Source: Acidiphilium sp. C61
GTDB taxonomy: Bacteria; Pseudomonadota; Alphaproteobacteria; Acetobacterales; Acetobacteraceae
Length of the DNA stretch: 64,000 nucleotides
Assembly (NCBI RefSeq): GCF_902712915.1
Contig: NZ_CACTIA010000005.1
Span: forward strand, 62,001 to 126,000
Direction of reading: 5' to 3'
Positions 43,933-51,038 of the stretch are shown piece after piece; positions within the stretch are counted from its first letter, which is position 1, and each line of letters opens with the position of its first letter. The position numbers and the translations under genes were made by a program. Below the pieces are notes generated by a model. The model was not told where the DNA came from. It saw only the letters and a list, made by a program, of their open reading frames with translations, and did no database searches.

Positions 43933-45715
43933 GTTCCGCTCCGTCTATCATGACAAAACGGCCAATTTCCAACTTAGCCCCTGGTCCCATTTCTAGGATC
44001 CACTTCAGGGGTGGAAATACCTCGATTGCGGGCGGTGTAAGTTCGGCCATTGGCTCGGTCTGCATGTAGCGATTTTGCGTTTGCCACTCGTCGTTCTGCT
44101 CGAGGAGCACGGCGCCCACGAGCCTGTTGCACGGGGAAGTCCATGTGGGCGAGGACATCGACCTCGCTATCATCGATAAAAGCGGCGAGCTTGGGCCATT
44201 TGGCGCGGAGCTGGTCGGCGGTGTGGCGCAGCGTCTGGCTAGCGCCAGCCCGGTCAGGCTGAATGAAGGCTTGGCGGAGCGCCGCCGAGACCATGCTCTG
44301 CTGGCCCTTGCCGACATAGGCCAGGGCATTGCGCATCCAGTGAACGCGGCATCGTTGCCAGGACGCGCCCATGACGCGGCGGATTGCGGACTTGAGGCCC
44401 TCGTGCGCGTCGGAGATGACCAGCTTTACCTGACGCAGACCGCGGCGCACCAGGCTCTTGAGGAAGGCAGCCCAGAAGGTCTCGGCCTCGCTGGGGCCGA
44501 TGTGCAGCCCGACGATCTCGCGCTTGCCTTCGGTATTAGCGGCCACGGCGATTATCGCAGCCACCGAGACGATGCGCCCTCCCTCGCGCTGCTTGAGGTA
44601 GGTGGCGTCGAGCCAAAGATACGGCCAGTCACCGGTCAGCGGGCGCTCGAGGAAGGCGTTCACCCGCTCGTCGATATCCTTGCACAGCTTGCTCACCGTG
44701 CTCTTGCCAATGCCACTCAGCCCCATGGCCTGCACCAGGTCGTCGACGCGTCGGGTGGAGACGCCGCCAACCCAGGCTTCCTGGATCACCGCGACCAGGG
44801 CCTTCTCGGACGTCTTCCTGGGCTCGAGGAAAGGCGGGAAGTAAGAGCCCTGCCGCAGCTTGGGAATGCGCAGTTGTAGATTGCCGAGCCGGGTGTCGAG
44901 CGAGCGATCGCGGTAACCGTTGCGGTAGGTCGTCCGCTCACCAGTGCGCTCATGGCGCCCGGCGCCGATCGGGCCTTCCACGTCGGCTTCCATAAGCAGT
45001 TGCACTACGGCCTCCGCCACACTGCGCAGGAAATCTCCATCGCCGGCTTTCGCCAGCAATTCAGCCAAGGGTAGTCTGTCTTCGGTCATCGGGTCCTCTC
45101 GGGTTCGCGTGAAGCTTCGCAACTCCACCGTAGCCGCTCGATCCGATGGCCACCTAAACCCAGGCTCATGCGTTGGATCGGCCCCTCCGGCCGGCTACGC
45201 CGACCTCCGGCGCCAATCCAACGCACGGCAGTCAGACAATTTCCACCACAAGCGCGGACATTAGCCTTGCCGAGCGCCGTAGCATATTGCGGCGCGACGC
45301 CAACCGAAGCCTTACCCTTCTTGGGCAAGGCGGTGTCGTCGATGATCAGCCAGGCTTCATCGCCACCAACCAATTTATCCGCTTGGTCCCACAAGGTCGC
45401 TTCCAGTGGCGCGCTGTCCCACAGACCAGCCCCGATGAAATGATGCAGCCGGTCATAGGAAATGGCGTCCGATCGGGCCGCCATGGGCTGGATGCTTTTG
45501 CGATCACCCGGCCCGATCAAGCCGGCGATATAAGCCGGGCACATCCGTCGTCGCGTCTTGTTGCCCAGACCTTTCAGATAAGGGGCAAGCCACCGCTCCA
45601 GATCCCCCTGCCAGTCCTCGTCCATCGCCAGCCTCCATCAAAGCTGGCTCCCCATGAATCACCCAATCCGTGCCATGGGAACCCTAAAAATTAGATTTCC
45701 GCCAAAGTAGTGCTA

Positions 45716-46536
45716 GGGTTTGTGGGGATTCATCGTGAGTTGATGACGGCTGCGGCGAGGTAGATCATTGCCTGGAAGCTCTGGTCTGTTTTGCAGGCGC
45801 GCAGGGCGATGCGTTTGAACTCTTTGAGCTTGCAGAAGAAATTCTCGACCAGATGACGCCATTTGTAGATTTCGCGGTCGATTTTCAGCTTCAGTGCCCG
45901 GGCCGGATGCTGGGAAATGACGACCCGGGCGCCTCTTTCGTTGAGTTCTGCGACCAGAGCGTTGCTGTCGAATGCCTTGTCTGCGATCAATCCACCGAAT
46001 TCGACGTTGTCGATCAGTGGCGGGACCTCGATGCCGTCATGGCGATTGCCCGGCATGAGACGAAAGCGCACAAGGTTGCCCAGGGCATCCGTCAGCGCCA
46101 GGATTTTGGTTGTCATGCCACCTTTGGAACAGCCTATGGCCTGGCTTTGAGTCCCCCTTTTGCGCCCTGGCCGTGACGGTGGACCTTGACGATCGTGGCG
46201 TCGACCATGGCGTATTCCATATCGGGTTCATCAGATACCGCGTCGAAAATCCGTTTGAAAACATCAGCGCGGCGCCAGTCGTTGAACCGGCGGTAGGCCG
46301 TGCTCCAGTTGCCAAACATCGAAGGCAGATCACGCCACGGACTGCCAGTGCGGACAATCCAAAGTACCGCTTCCAGAAACAGCCGATTGTCCCGCCCGCT
46401 GCGGCCAGGGTCACTCGCCTTGTCAAGACAATGCGGTTCCATCCTCGCCCATTGGGCGTCCGTCAGTACAAATCGTTCCATTCACAGCTTGAATCACAGC
46501 AACACCCAAATGGGAATCCCAAATCCCCACAAACCC
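45716..46536 (-). mobile_element. IS5-family element A
   Basis: The 821-bp element has 15-bp perfect inverted ends GGGTTTGTGGGGATT / AATCCCCACAAACCC and TA (within CTAG) on both sides (45714-45715, 46537-46538). It holds a two-frame transposase. It lies between the IS701 right end and the fragment of IS5 element B, sharing a CTAG with each. Confidence 0.88.
45730..46481 (-). CDS. IS5-family transposase of element A (two frames)
   Basis: The first frame (46134-46481, 115 residues) has MERFVLTDAQWARMEP and GSPWRDLPSMFGNWSTAYRRFNDW and includes the first Asp (MVDATIVKVHRHG). The second frame (from about 46,150 to 45730) has GGLIADKAFDSNALVAEL and YKWRHLVENFFCKLKEFKRIA with the second Asp and Glu. 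An A4G5 run at 46152-46161 is where a -1 shift joins them into a 250-residue protein, as in other IS427-like elements. No other damage is visible. Confidence 0.85.
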
Positions 46537-46538
46537 TA

Positions 46539-46709
46539 GGCTCTGGACTCAACTGATCCAAGATGTGACGGCGAGGACAAGGCAAATACCAGCGAGGAAA
46601 TTTCGTGCGGTTTTGTCATATCGTGTGGCGATGGCGCGCCAGTCCTTGAGCCTGCAGAAGGCGCGTTCGATGAGATTGCGCTTTCTGTAGGCGACGGGGT
46701 CGAAGGGCT
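46539..46709 (-). mobile_element. IS5-family element B, truncated copy, left fragment
   Basis: This 171-bp piece matches the left end of the intact element at 49552 with only a few differences, covering the end of its transposase (RKRNLIERAFCRLKDWRAIATRYDKTAR region). It is cut by the IS66 element at 46710 and continues at 49372. Confidence 0.88.
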
Positions 46710-46752
46710 GTAAGCGCAGTCTGAATGACGGTCTTGCTTTGGCGAGCGAGCG

Positions 46753-48478
46753 CTACGCTGCGGCTGGTAGAGCGGCCTGAGTTTTCCAGTTCCAGGGCAG
46801 CAGGGTGTCGATTTCGTTGGCCTTGGTATGGCCGGCGACAATGCGTTCGAGGATTTCGGTGAGCCAGCGAGCGGCTGGACGCCGCTGAGCTTGGCGGATC
46901 CGATCAGCGTCGCCATCAGCGCCCAGTGCTCTGCGCCGGTGTCGTTGCCGGCGAACAGGGCATTCTTCCGTCCCAGGGGGATCCGGCGGATCTCGCGCTC
47001 GACGGTGTTGGTATCGAGCTCGATCCGGCCATCGTCGAGGAAGCGGGTCAGCCCCTCCCAGTGCCGCATGACGTAGCGCATCGCCTTCGCCAGTTCCGAT
47101 CCTTTCGAGATCCGCGGCAGTTGTTCGTCCAGCCACGCGTGCATCGCCTCGATCTCCGTGCGGGATCGCTCCCGCCGCATGGCGAGGCGGCGTTCGGCGG
47201 ATTGCCCGCGGATCTCCGCCTCGATCGCATAGAGCCGCGCGATCCGGGCCAGCGCCTCGGCCGCGATCGGCGACTGCGTGGCCTGGTGGAATTCGTAGAA
47301 ACCGCGCCGCGCATGCGTCCAGCAGAAGGCCAGCGCCAGGGCGTCGTCGGCGCGCTCCTTCACGACCTTGCCGAACCCGGCATAGAGCATCATCCGATCA
47401 GATAGAATCATCTGATCGGATAAAGATGCTCTAATTATCAATATAATAGAGCACGATATCCGATCCATCAGGATCGGAACGTGCTCTAGCCGTCCACCTG
47501 CAGAATGCCGCGGAATGAAGACAGATGCGCAGCCGGGCGCTCGCCCTTGCGATCGGTCGCATAGACGAAGGCAACCGCCGGCGGCGCCGGCCCACACCAC
47601 GGGCGGTCATCGACCGCGTAGCACCATAATCGGTCGGTCTTCGTCTGCCCGCGCCCCGGATCCAGCACCGGCAGCGTGGTGTCGTCGGCGAATATCTTCT
47701 CCTGGGCCATCACATGCGAGAGGATCCGATCGTAGAGCGGCCGCAGCCACCAGCACGCCCGGCCGACCCAGTCGCCCAGCGTCGAACGATCGAGCCGGAT
47801 CCCGTGTCGCTCGTAGATCTGTGCCTGGCGATACAGCGGCAGATGATCGGCGAACTTGCTGACCAGCACATGCGCCACCAGCGCCTCGCTTGCCATGCCG
47901 CCATCGATCGGCCTTGGCGGTGCCGGTGCCTGCACGGGCGGCCCGTCGCAGGACGCACAGGCATAGCGTGGCCGGCGGATCACCTTCACCCGGAACGACG
48001 CCGGCACAAAGTCCAGCATCCGGCTCACCGTCTCCCCCATCTGATGCAGCGCGCTGCCGCAGCAGGCACATTGCTTCTCCTCGAGATCGACCACGACCTC
48101 GATCTGCGGCAGGCTGTCCGGCAACGCCCCGCGATTGCGCTGCCGCCGCTTGCGTTCACGTGTCTGCCCATCCGCCGTGCCAGCTTGCGCCGCTTCGTCT
48201 CCCGCAGCCTTCGCCTGTTCGAGATCTTCCAGCGCCAGGGCCAGCTGGTCCGGATCCATTTGTTCAGAGCGTTGGCCAAAGCGATGCCGCTGCAGCTTCG
48301 CGATCAGCAGGTGAAGCTTGTCGATCTCTGCGCGCAGATCGTCATTGACGCTGCGCAGGCCGGCTTTCTCATGCTCCGCGTGGCTCACCAGGTCGCGCAG
48401 GATGCCCGGGTCGTCGGGAAGGGCGGCAAGATCGATCGGCACGGTCAAACTATCGCGAGCAACCAGGCAGGATGCCAA
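46753..48478 (-). pseudogene. IS66 transposase TnpC, broken by a MITE and a 1-base deletion
   Basis: The N-terminal part (47488-48478) has the coiled region, a zinc-ribbon-like segment (CACCGSALHQMGE, CASCDGPP) and FADDTTLPVLDPGRGQTKT with the first Asp. A MITE with a TA duplication (47383-47488) sits exactly inside the TAT codon of ILQVDGYAGFGK and brings an in-frame TAG. The C-terminal part has FCWTHARRGFYE and NTVEREIRRIPLGRKNALF. A base is missing near 46,868 between VQPLA and WLTEILERIVAGHTK. Repairing both gives a 540-residue TnpC. Confidence 0.87.
47385..47486. repeat. 102-bp two-hairpin MITE in tnpC
   Basis: TA at 47383-47384 and 47487-47488 flank GAGCATC...GTGCTC. It has two palindromes: A (GAGCATC / GATGCTC with inner CCGATCAGAT / ATCTGATCGG) and B (GAGCACG / CGTGCTC with inner CCGATCC / GGATCGG), joined by an AT-rich spacer. 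No gene inside. The ends resemble those of the IS630 element. Confidence 0.85.
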
Positions 48479-48499
48479 TGACTCTCGCGTGAGCGGGGC

Positions 48500-48847
48500 C
48501 TATCCCGCCAGCGTCGGACGCAGGCTTTGCACCGGAGCCCGCCACTCGCAGCCTTCGAGAAGCATGGCAAGCTGCGCCGGGCTCAGCGACATCAGCGTCG
48601 TCCCGCTCTGCGGCCAGGCGAATGCACCCCGCTCCAGCCGCCTCGTCAGCAGGCACAACCCGACACCGTCGTGCCAGAGCAGCTTGATCTGTCCAGCCCG
48701 CCGGCCGCGGAATGCGTAGACCGCACCGTCAAACGGGTTCCCGCCAAAGACCTGCTGGACCAGCATCGCCAGTCCGTCGAGCCCCTTGCGCATGTCCGTC
48801 CGGCCGCAGGCAAGATAGACCCGGACACCCGCGCCGGGTGCGATCAT
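48500..48847 (-). CDS. tnpB: IS66 accessory protein TnpB
   Basis: The 115-residue protein has the TnpB signatures VYLACGRTDMRKGLDGLAMLV, DGAVYAFRGRRAGQIKLLWHDG and CLLTRRLERGAFAWP. It is required for IS66 movement but its biochemistry is poorly known. It overlaps tnpA by 4 bp and lies 21 bp before tnpC. Confidence 0.92.
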   Translation of the reverse strand: MIAPGAGVRVYLACGRTDMRKGLDGLAMLVQQVFGGNPFDGAVYAFRGRRAGQIKLLWHDGVGLCLLTRRLERGAFAWPQSGTTLMSLSPAQLAMLLEGCEWRAPVQSLRPTLAG

Positions 48848-49245
48848 CCGCCCCTCAGCACCGCCAGCACCCGGCTCAACGCCAACTGGTCCACCTCGGT
48901 GCCGACACGCAATACCACCCCGTCCGGCAGCGTGATCTCGATCGTCTCCATCGCCGTCGACGCTGCCGCCAAGCCCAACGCCGGCGTAGTCCCGCTTACC
49001 ACCGCCCGCGCAAAGCCCGGCACCAGCGGCGCCGCTTCAGCCAGATCGCCATCCCGATATTGTCGCCGCCACGTGCTCAGTTGCCCGCTGCTGATCTCGT
49101 GCTGACGGCACAACGCCGAAACCGCCACGCCGGGCGCCAGGCTCGCCTCCACAATCGCCCGCTTCACCGACCTCGACCACCGCCGGCGTGCCCCGCGCGT
49201 GATTACCTCAACACAGTCCTTCGAAGCACTCGTATGAGGGCTCAT
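48844..49245 (-). CDS. tnpA: IS66 accessory protein TnpA
   Basis: The protein has the family's helix-turn-helix (RRWSRSVKRAIVEASLAPGVAVSALCRQHEISSGQLSTWRRQ region) and a C-terminal part ending VDQLALSRVLAVLRGG. I chose the ATG at 49243-49245 (133 residues); in-frame ATGs up to 49323 would add 26 residues. It overlaps tnpB by 4 bp. Confidence 0.88.
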   Translation of the reverse strand: MSPHTSASKDCVEVITRGARRRWSRSVKRAIVEASLAPGVAVSALCRQHEISSGQLSTWRRQYRDGDLAEAAPLVPGFARAVVSGTTPALGLAAASTAMETIEITLPDGVVLRVGTEVDQLALSRVLAVLRGG

Positions 49246-49371
49246 ACGAGCCGCTCCTATCGCCTCAACCCGATCCGCTTCAAAAATCTCAGAAATGCCG
49301 ACGTCGCTCATGCCCACAAACATCGGGCCCAGCCTGCGTCACAACAACATTGCCGATCCGACAGCGCTTAC

Positions 49372-49445
49372 GAAGGGCGGAATGGCGCGGCGGTTGGGCA
49401 TGGGCGAGATCACCGGCCTGGTGCCTTGGCGGGTGAGGAAGGTGC
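49372..49445 (-). mobile_element. IS5-family element B, truncated copy, right fragment
   Basis: This 74-bp piece continues the copy cut by IS66: GAAGGGCGGAATGGCGCGGC onward matches the intact element. It ends abruptly at the MITE (49446), so about 600 bp of the copy, including its first frame, has been lost. Confidence 0.82.
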
Positions 49446-49447
49446 TA

Positions 49448-49549
49448 GAGCATCATCCGATCAGATGGAATCACCTGATCGGATAAGGATGCTCGACTTA
49501 TCGATATGATAGAGCACTACATCCGATCCAACCGGATCGGAAAGTGCTC
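49448..49549. repeat. 102-bp two-hairpin MITE beside IS5 copies
   Basis: It has the same length and A-B layout as the MITE at 47385, with roughly one base in eight different, and TA at both sides (49446-49447, 49550-49551). The right TA lies in the CTAG where the intact IS5 copy begins. Confidence 0.82.
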
Positions 49550-49551
49550 TA

Positions 49552-50380
49552 GGTTCTGGACTCAACTGATCCATGATGTGACGGCGAGGACGAGGCAAAT
49601 ACCAGCGAGGAAATTTCGTGCGGTTTTGTCATATCGTGTGGCGATGGCGCGCCAGTCCTTGAGCCTACAGAAGGCGCGTTCGATGAGATTGCGCTTTCTG
49701 TAGGCGACGGGGTCGAAGTGCGGAATGGCGCGGCGGTTGGGCATGGGCGAGATCACCGGCCTGGTGCCTTGGCGGGTGAGGAAGGCGCGAAGATCATCAG
49801 CGCCGTAGGCCTTGTCGGCGATCAGCTCTTCTGGTGGCGGTATTGTGGGCAGAAGCGCCCTCGCGCCGCTGATGTCGGAGGCCTGTCCCGGCGTCAGGAG
49901 GAGTGCGGCGATGCGCCCCTGCTCATCTGCGACGGCGTGGATCTTGGTCGTCCGTCCACCCCTCGACCGGCCGATGGCCTGGCTTTGCGCCCCCCTTTAC
50001 CGCCCGCGGCCGCGCGGTGTGCCCGAACCGAGGTGCTGTCCACAATGGCGATGCGCGGCGGATCCGCGCAGGCGACAAGCGCCGCGAATATCTCCTGCCA
50101 GAGGCCACGCTGGCTCCAGCGGTTGAACCGGTTGAACACAGTGGTTCGTGGCCCGTAGGCCTCAGGAAGCGCTCGCCATCGCAAGCCCTCGCGAAAGCGA
50201 TGCAGGATGCCGCTCAGCACCCGGCGGCCATCAACCCGAGGCTTGCCGCCAAGCTTCGGCAGCAATGGTTCGATCGCAGCCCATTGCGTGTCGTTCAGCC
50301 AGAAAAGTTCCGCCATGTTCCAAGTCCTCCGAACAGACTTGAATCAGACGCCCCGTAGTCATGGCAATAGGTACAGAACC
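49552..50380 (-). mobile_element. IS5-family element B, intact copy
   Basis: The 829-bp element starts GGTTCTGGAC and ends (inverted) GGTTCTGTAC, with TA inside CTAG on both sides (49550-49551, 50381-50382). It carries a complete two-frame transposase and is the likely parent type of the truncated copy at 46539. Confidence 0.87.
49562..50316 (-). CDS. IS5-family transposase of element B (two frames)
   Basis: The first frame (49894-50316, 140 residues) has MAELFWLNDTQWAAIEPLLP, GLRWRALPEAYGPRTTVFNRF and AIVDSTSVRAHRAAAGGKGG with the first Asp. A -1 shift at the AAAGGGGGG stretch (about 49,988-49,997) enters the second frame, AIGRSRGGRTTKIHAVADE through EELIADKAYGADDL and RKRNLIERAFCRLKDWRAIATRYDKTA, ending at 49562. 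The fused product is 251 residues with Asp, Asp and Glu present. The second frame has no convincing start before a GTG at 49756. Confidence 0.86.
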
Positions 50381-50382
50381 TA

Positions 50383-50429
50383 GAGCATCATCCGATCAGA
50401 TGGAATCATCTGATCGGATAAAGATGCTC
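50383..50429. repeat. Single-hairpin MITE (A module) after the IS5 copy
   Basis: This 47-bp palindrome (GAGCATC...GATGCTC with inner TCCGATCAGAT / ATCTGATCGGA) is flanked by TA at both ends (50381-50382, 50430-50431). It equals the left module of the 102-bp MITEs standing alone. It marks the right edge of the mobile region, 18 bp from the soxG stop. Confidence 0.82.
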
Positions 50430-50447
50430 TAGATCTGACGCTGCCGC

Positions 50448-51038
50448 TCAGATCACCCCATCCGCGCCGAGACGCCCCTGGTCGGGGTATTCCCGGCCGA
50501 TGGTCGCGAGAAGGCTCCAGAGATAGGGGGCGAAGGAGCGCCACACCTCGATGTGGAAGCGGGTTTCCGCGGTGCGCCAGAGCACGATGTCGGCCTTGCC
50601 GAACAGGGTGCGGGTGGCCATGCCGACGGGGAAGGCGGCGAGGTCGAGATCGAGCGGACAGAGAGCGTTCAGCATCGCCGTGCAGTCCGGCCCCTCGATC
50701 GAGACGCCGAGCTGGCGGTGGGAAATGTCGGTCAGCGCGTAGTCGTGCGGTGTCAGAACCGCGGCGAGGGCGGCCTCGAAGCCTTCCCAGGTGTCGGCGA
50801 CCGGTGAGAGGAGCAGGAATTCGTCGGGGCCGAGGCGGATCGCGGTGCGGGAGCCCGACTCGGTGGCGCGGTTCATCCCGAGGGTCAGATCGACCTCCAG
50901 CGCCGCGCCTGCGGCCTCGATGACGGCGGGTTTGACGCGCAGCGAGAAGCGGACGGCGCGGGGCATCTCGCGCGTCCTTGTATCGCCGATGAGGCCGGCA
51001 AGCGGGGAGGCGAGGCGGGTCTGCATCAGGTCAGCCAT
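50448..51038 (-). CDS. soxG: Sarcosine oxidase gamma subunit
   Basis: The 196-residue protein matches SoxG of heterotetrameric sarcosine oxidase, with GPDEFLLLSP near 75-84, LTDISHRQLGVSIEGPDCTAMLNALCPLDL and the C-terminal FHIEVWRSFAPYLWSLL. The ATG at 51036-51038 (MADLMQTRLASPLAGL) is chosen; it overlaps the soxA stop by 8 bp. It is the last gene of the leftward operon and lies next to the mobile region. Confidence 0.9.
   Translation of the reverse strand: MADLMQTRLASPLAGLIGDTRTREMPRAVRFSLRVKPAVIEAAGAALEVDLTLGMNRATESGSRTAIRLGPDEFLLLSPVADTWEGFEAALAAVLTPHDYALTDISHRQLGVSIEGPDCTAMLNALCPLDLDLAAFPVGMATRTLFGKADIVLWRTAETRFHIEVWRSFAPYLWSLLATIGREYPDQGRLGADGVI

Larger units (their letters stand above)
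42621..44007 (-). mobile_element. IS3-family element inside the IS256 element
   Basis: The 1,387-bp element has ends TGAAGTGGACCC and GGATCCACTTCA (inverted, one mismatch) and a 3-bp GGG duplication (42618-42620, 44008-44010). It has orfA and orfB, both complete. It inserted next to the end of the IS256 transposase gene and is the innermost of the nest. Confidence 0.9.
42595..45089 (-). pseudogene. IS256 (mutator-type) transposase with internal deletion and IS3 insertion
   Basis: The reading frame starts at 45089 (MTEDRLPLAELLAKAGDGDF) with the mutator-type core: RNGYRDRSLDTRLGNLQLRIPKL, YLWLDATYLKQREGG with an Asp, and KLVISDAHEGLKSAIRRVMG with a second Asp. After DVLAHMDFP (about 44,130) it jumps to RLVGAVLLEQNDEWQTQ in another frame, so roughly 30-40 residues, including the usual Glu region, are missing. 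The last codons (FPPQIATAAE, stop at 42595-42597) lie beyond the IS3 insertion. The protein cannot be functional. Confidence 0.85.
42542..45265 (-). mobile_element. IS256-family element inside the IS701 element
   Basis: Ends are imperfect 28-bp inverted repeats sharing GTCCG and TGTGGTGGAAATT. A 9-bp duplication CTTGCCGAG flanks it at 42533-42541 and 45266-45274, normal for IS256. Without the nested IS3 element and its 3-bp duplication it is 1,334 bp. It interrupts the IS701 transposase after ALGK. Confidence 0.88.
38862..45625 (-). pseudogene. IS701 transposase, split in three and frameshifted
   Basis: The N-terminal 120 codons are at 45266-45625 (MDEDWQGDLERWLAPYLKGL, LIIDDTALPKKGK), the middle at 41637-42541 ([51 protein letters not shown]) and the end at 38862-38954 (LDRLSRSPPRHCPHC). 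Joined across the excision points the coding length is 1,342 bases, one more than 447 codons. The extra base is explained by an A8 run at 41694-41701 (T8 on the plus strand), where seven As restore the PPPQPTLPAVRQAIL frame. Confidence 0.85.
38860..45712 (-). mobile_element. IS701-family element, interrupted by IS21- and IS256-type insertions
   Basis: The ends are inverted, CACTACTTTGGCGGAA at the left and TTCCGCCAAAGTAGTG at the right, flanked by CTAG at 38856-38859 and 45713-45716, the 4-bp target usual for IS701. Removing the two inserted elements and one copy of each target duplication leaves 1,431 bp, the normal size. It lies exactly between the IS630 element and an IS5-type element. Confidence 0.9.
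46710..49371 (-). mobile_element. IS66-family element inserted in IS5 copy B
   Basis: Ends begin GTAAGCGC on both sides (GTAAGCGCAGTCTGAATG; inverted GTAAGCGCTGTCGGATCG). The flanks GAAGGGCT (46702-46709) and GAAGGGCG (49372-49379) look like an 8-bp duplication with one mismatch. It holds tnpA, tnpB and tnpC in the usual order. Without its MITE it is about 2.56 kb. Confidence 0.88.

Noticed and set aside
37803..50431. The island as a composite transposon or integrative element
   Set aside because: No matching outer elements in suitable orientation, no integrase, tRNA target or cargo gene; serial independent insertions explain every junction.
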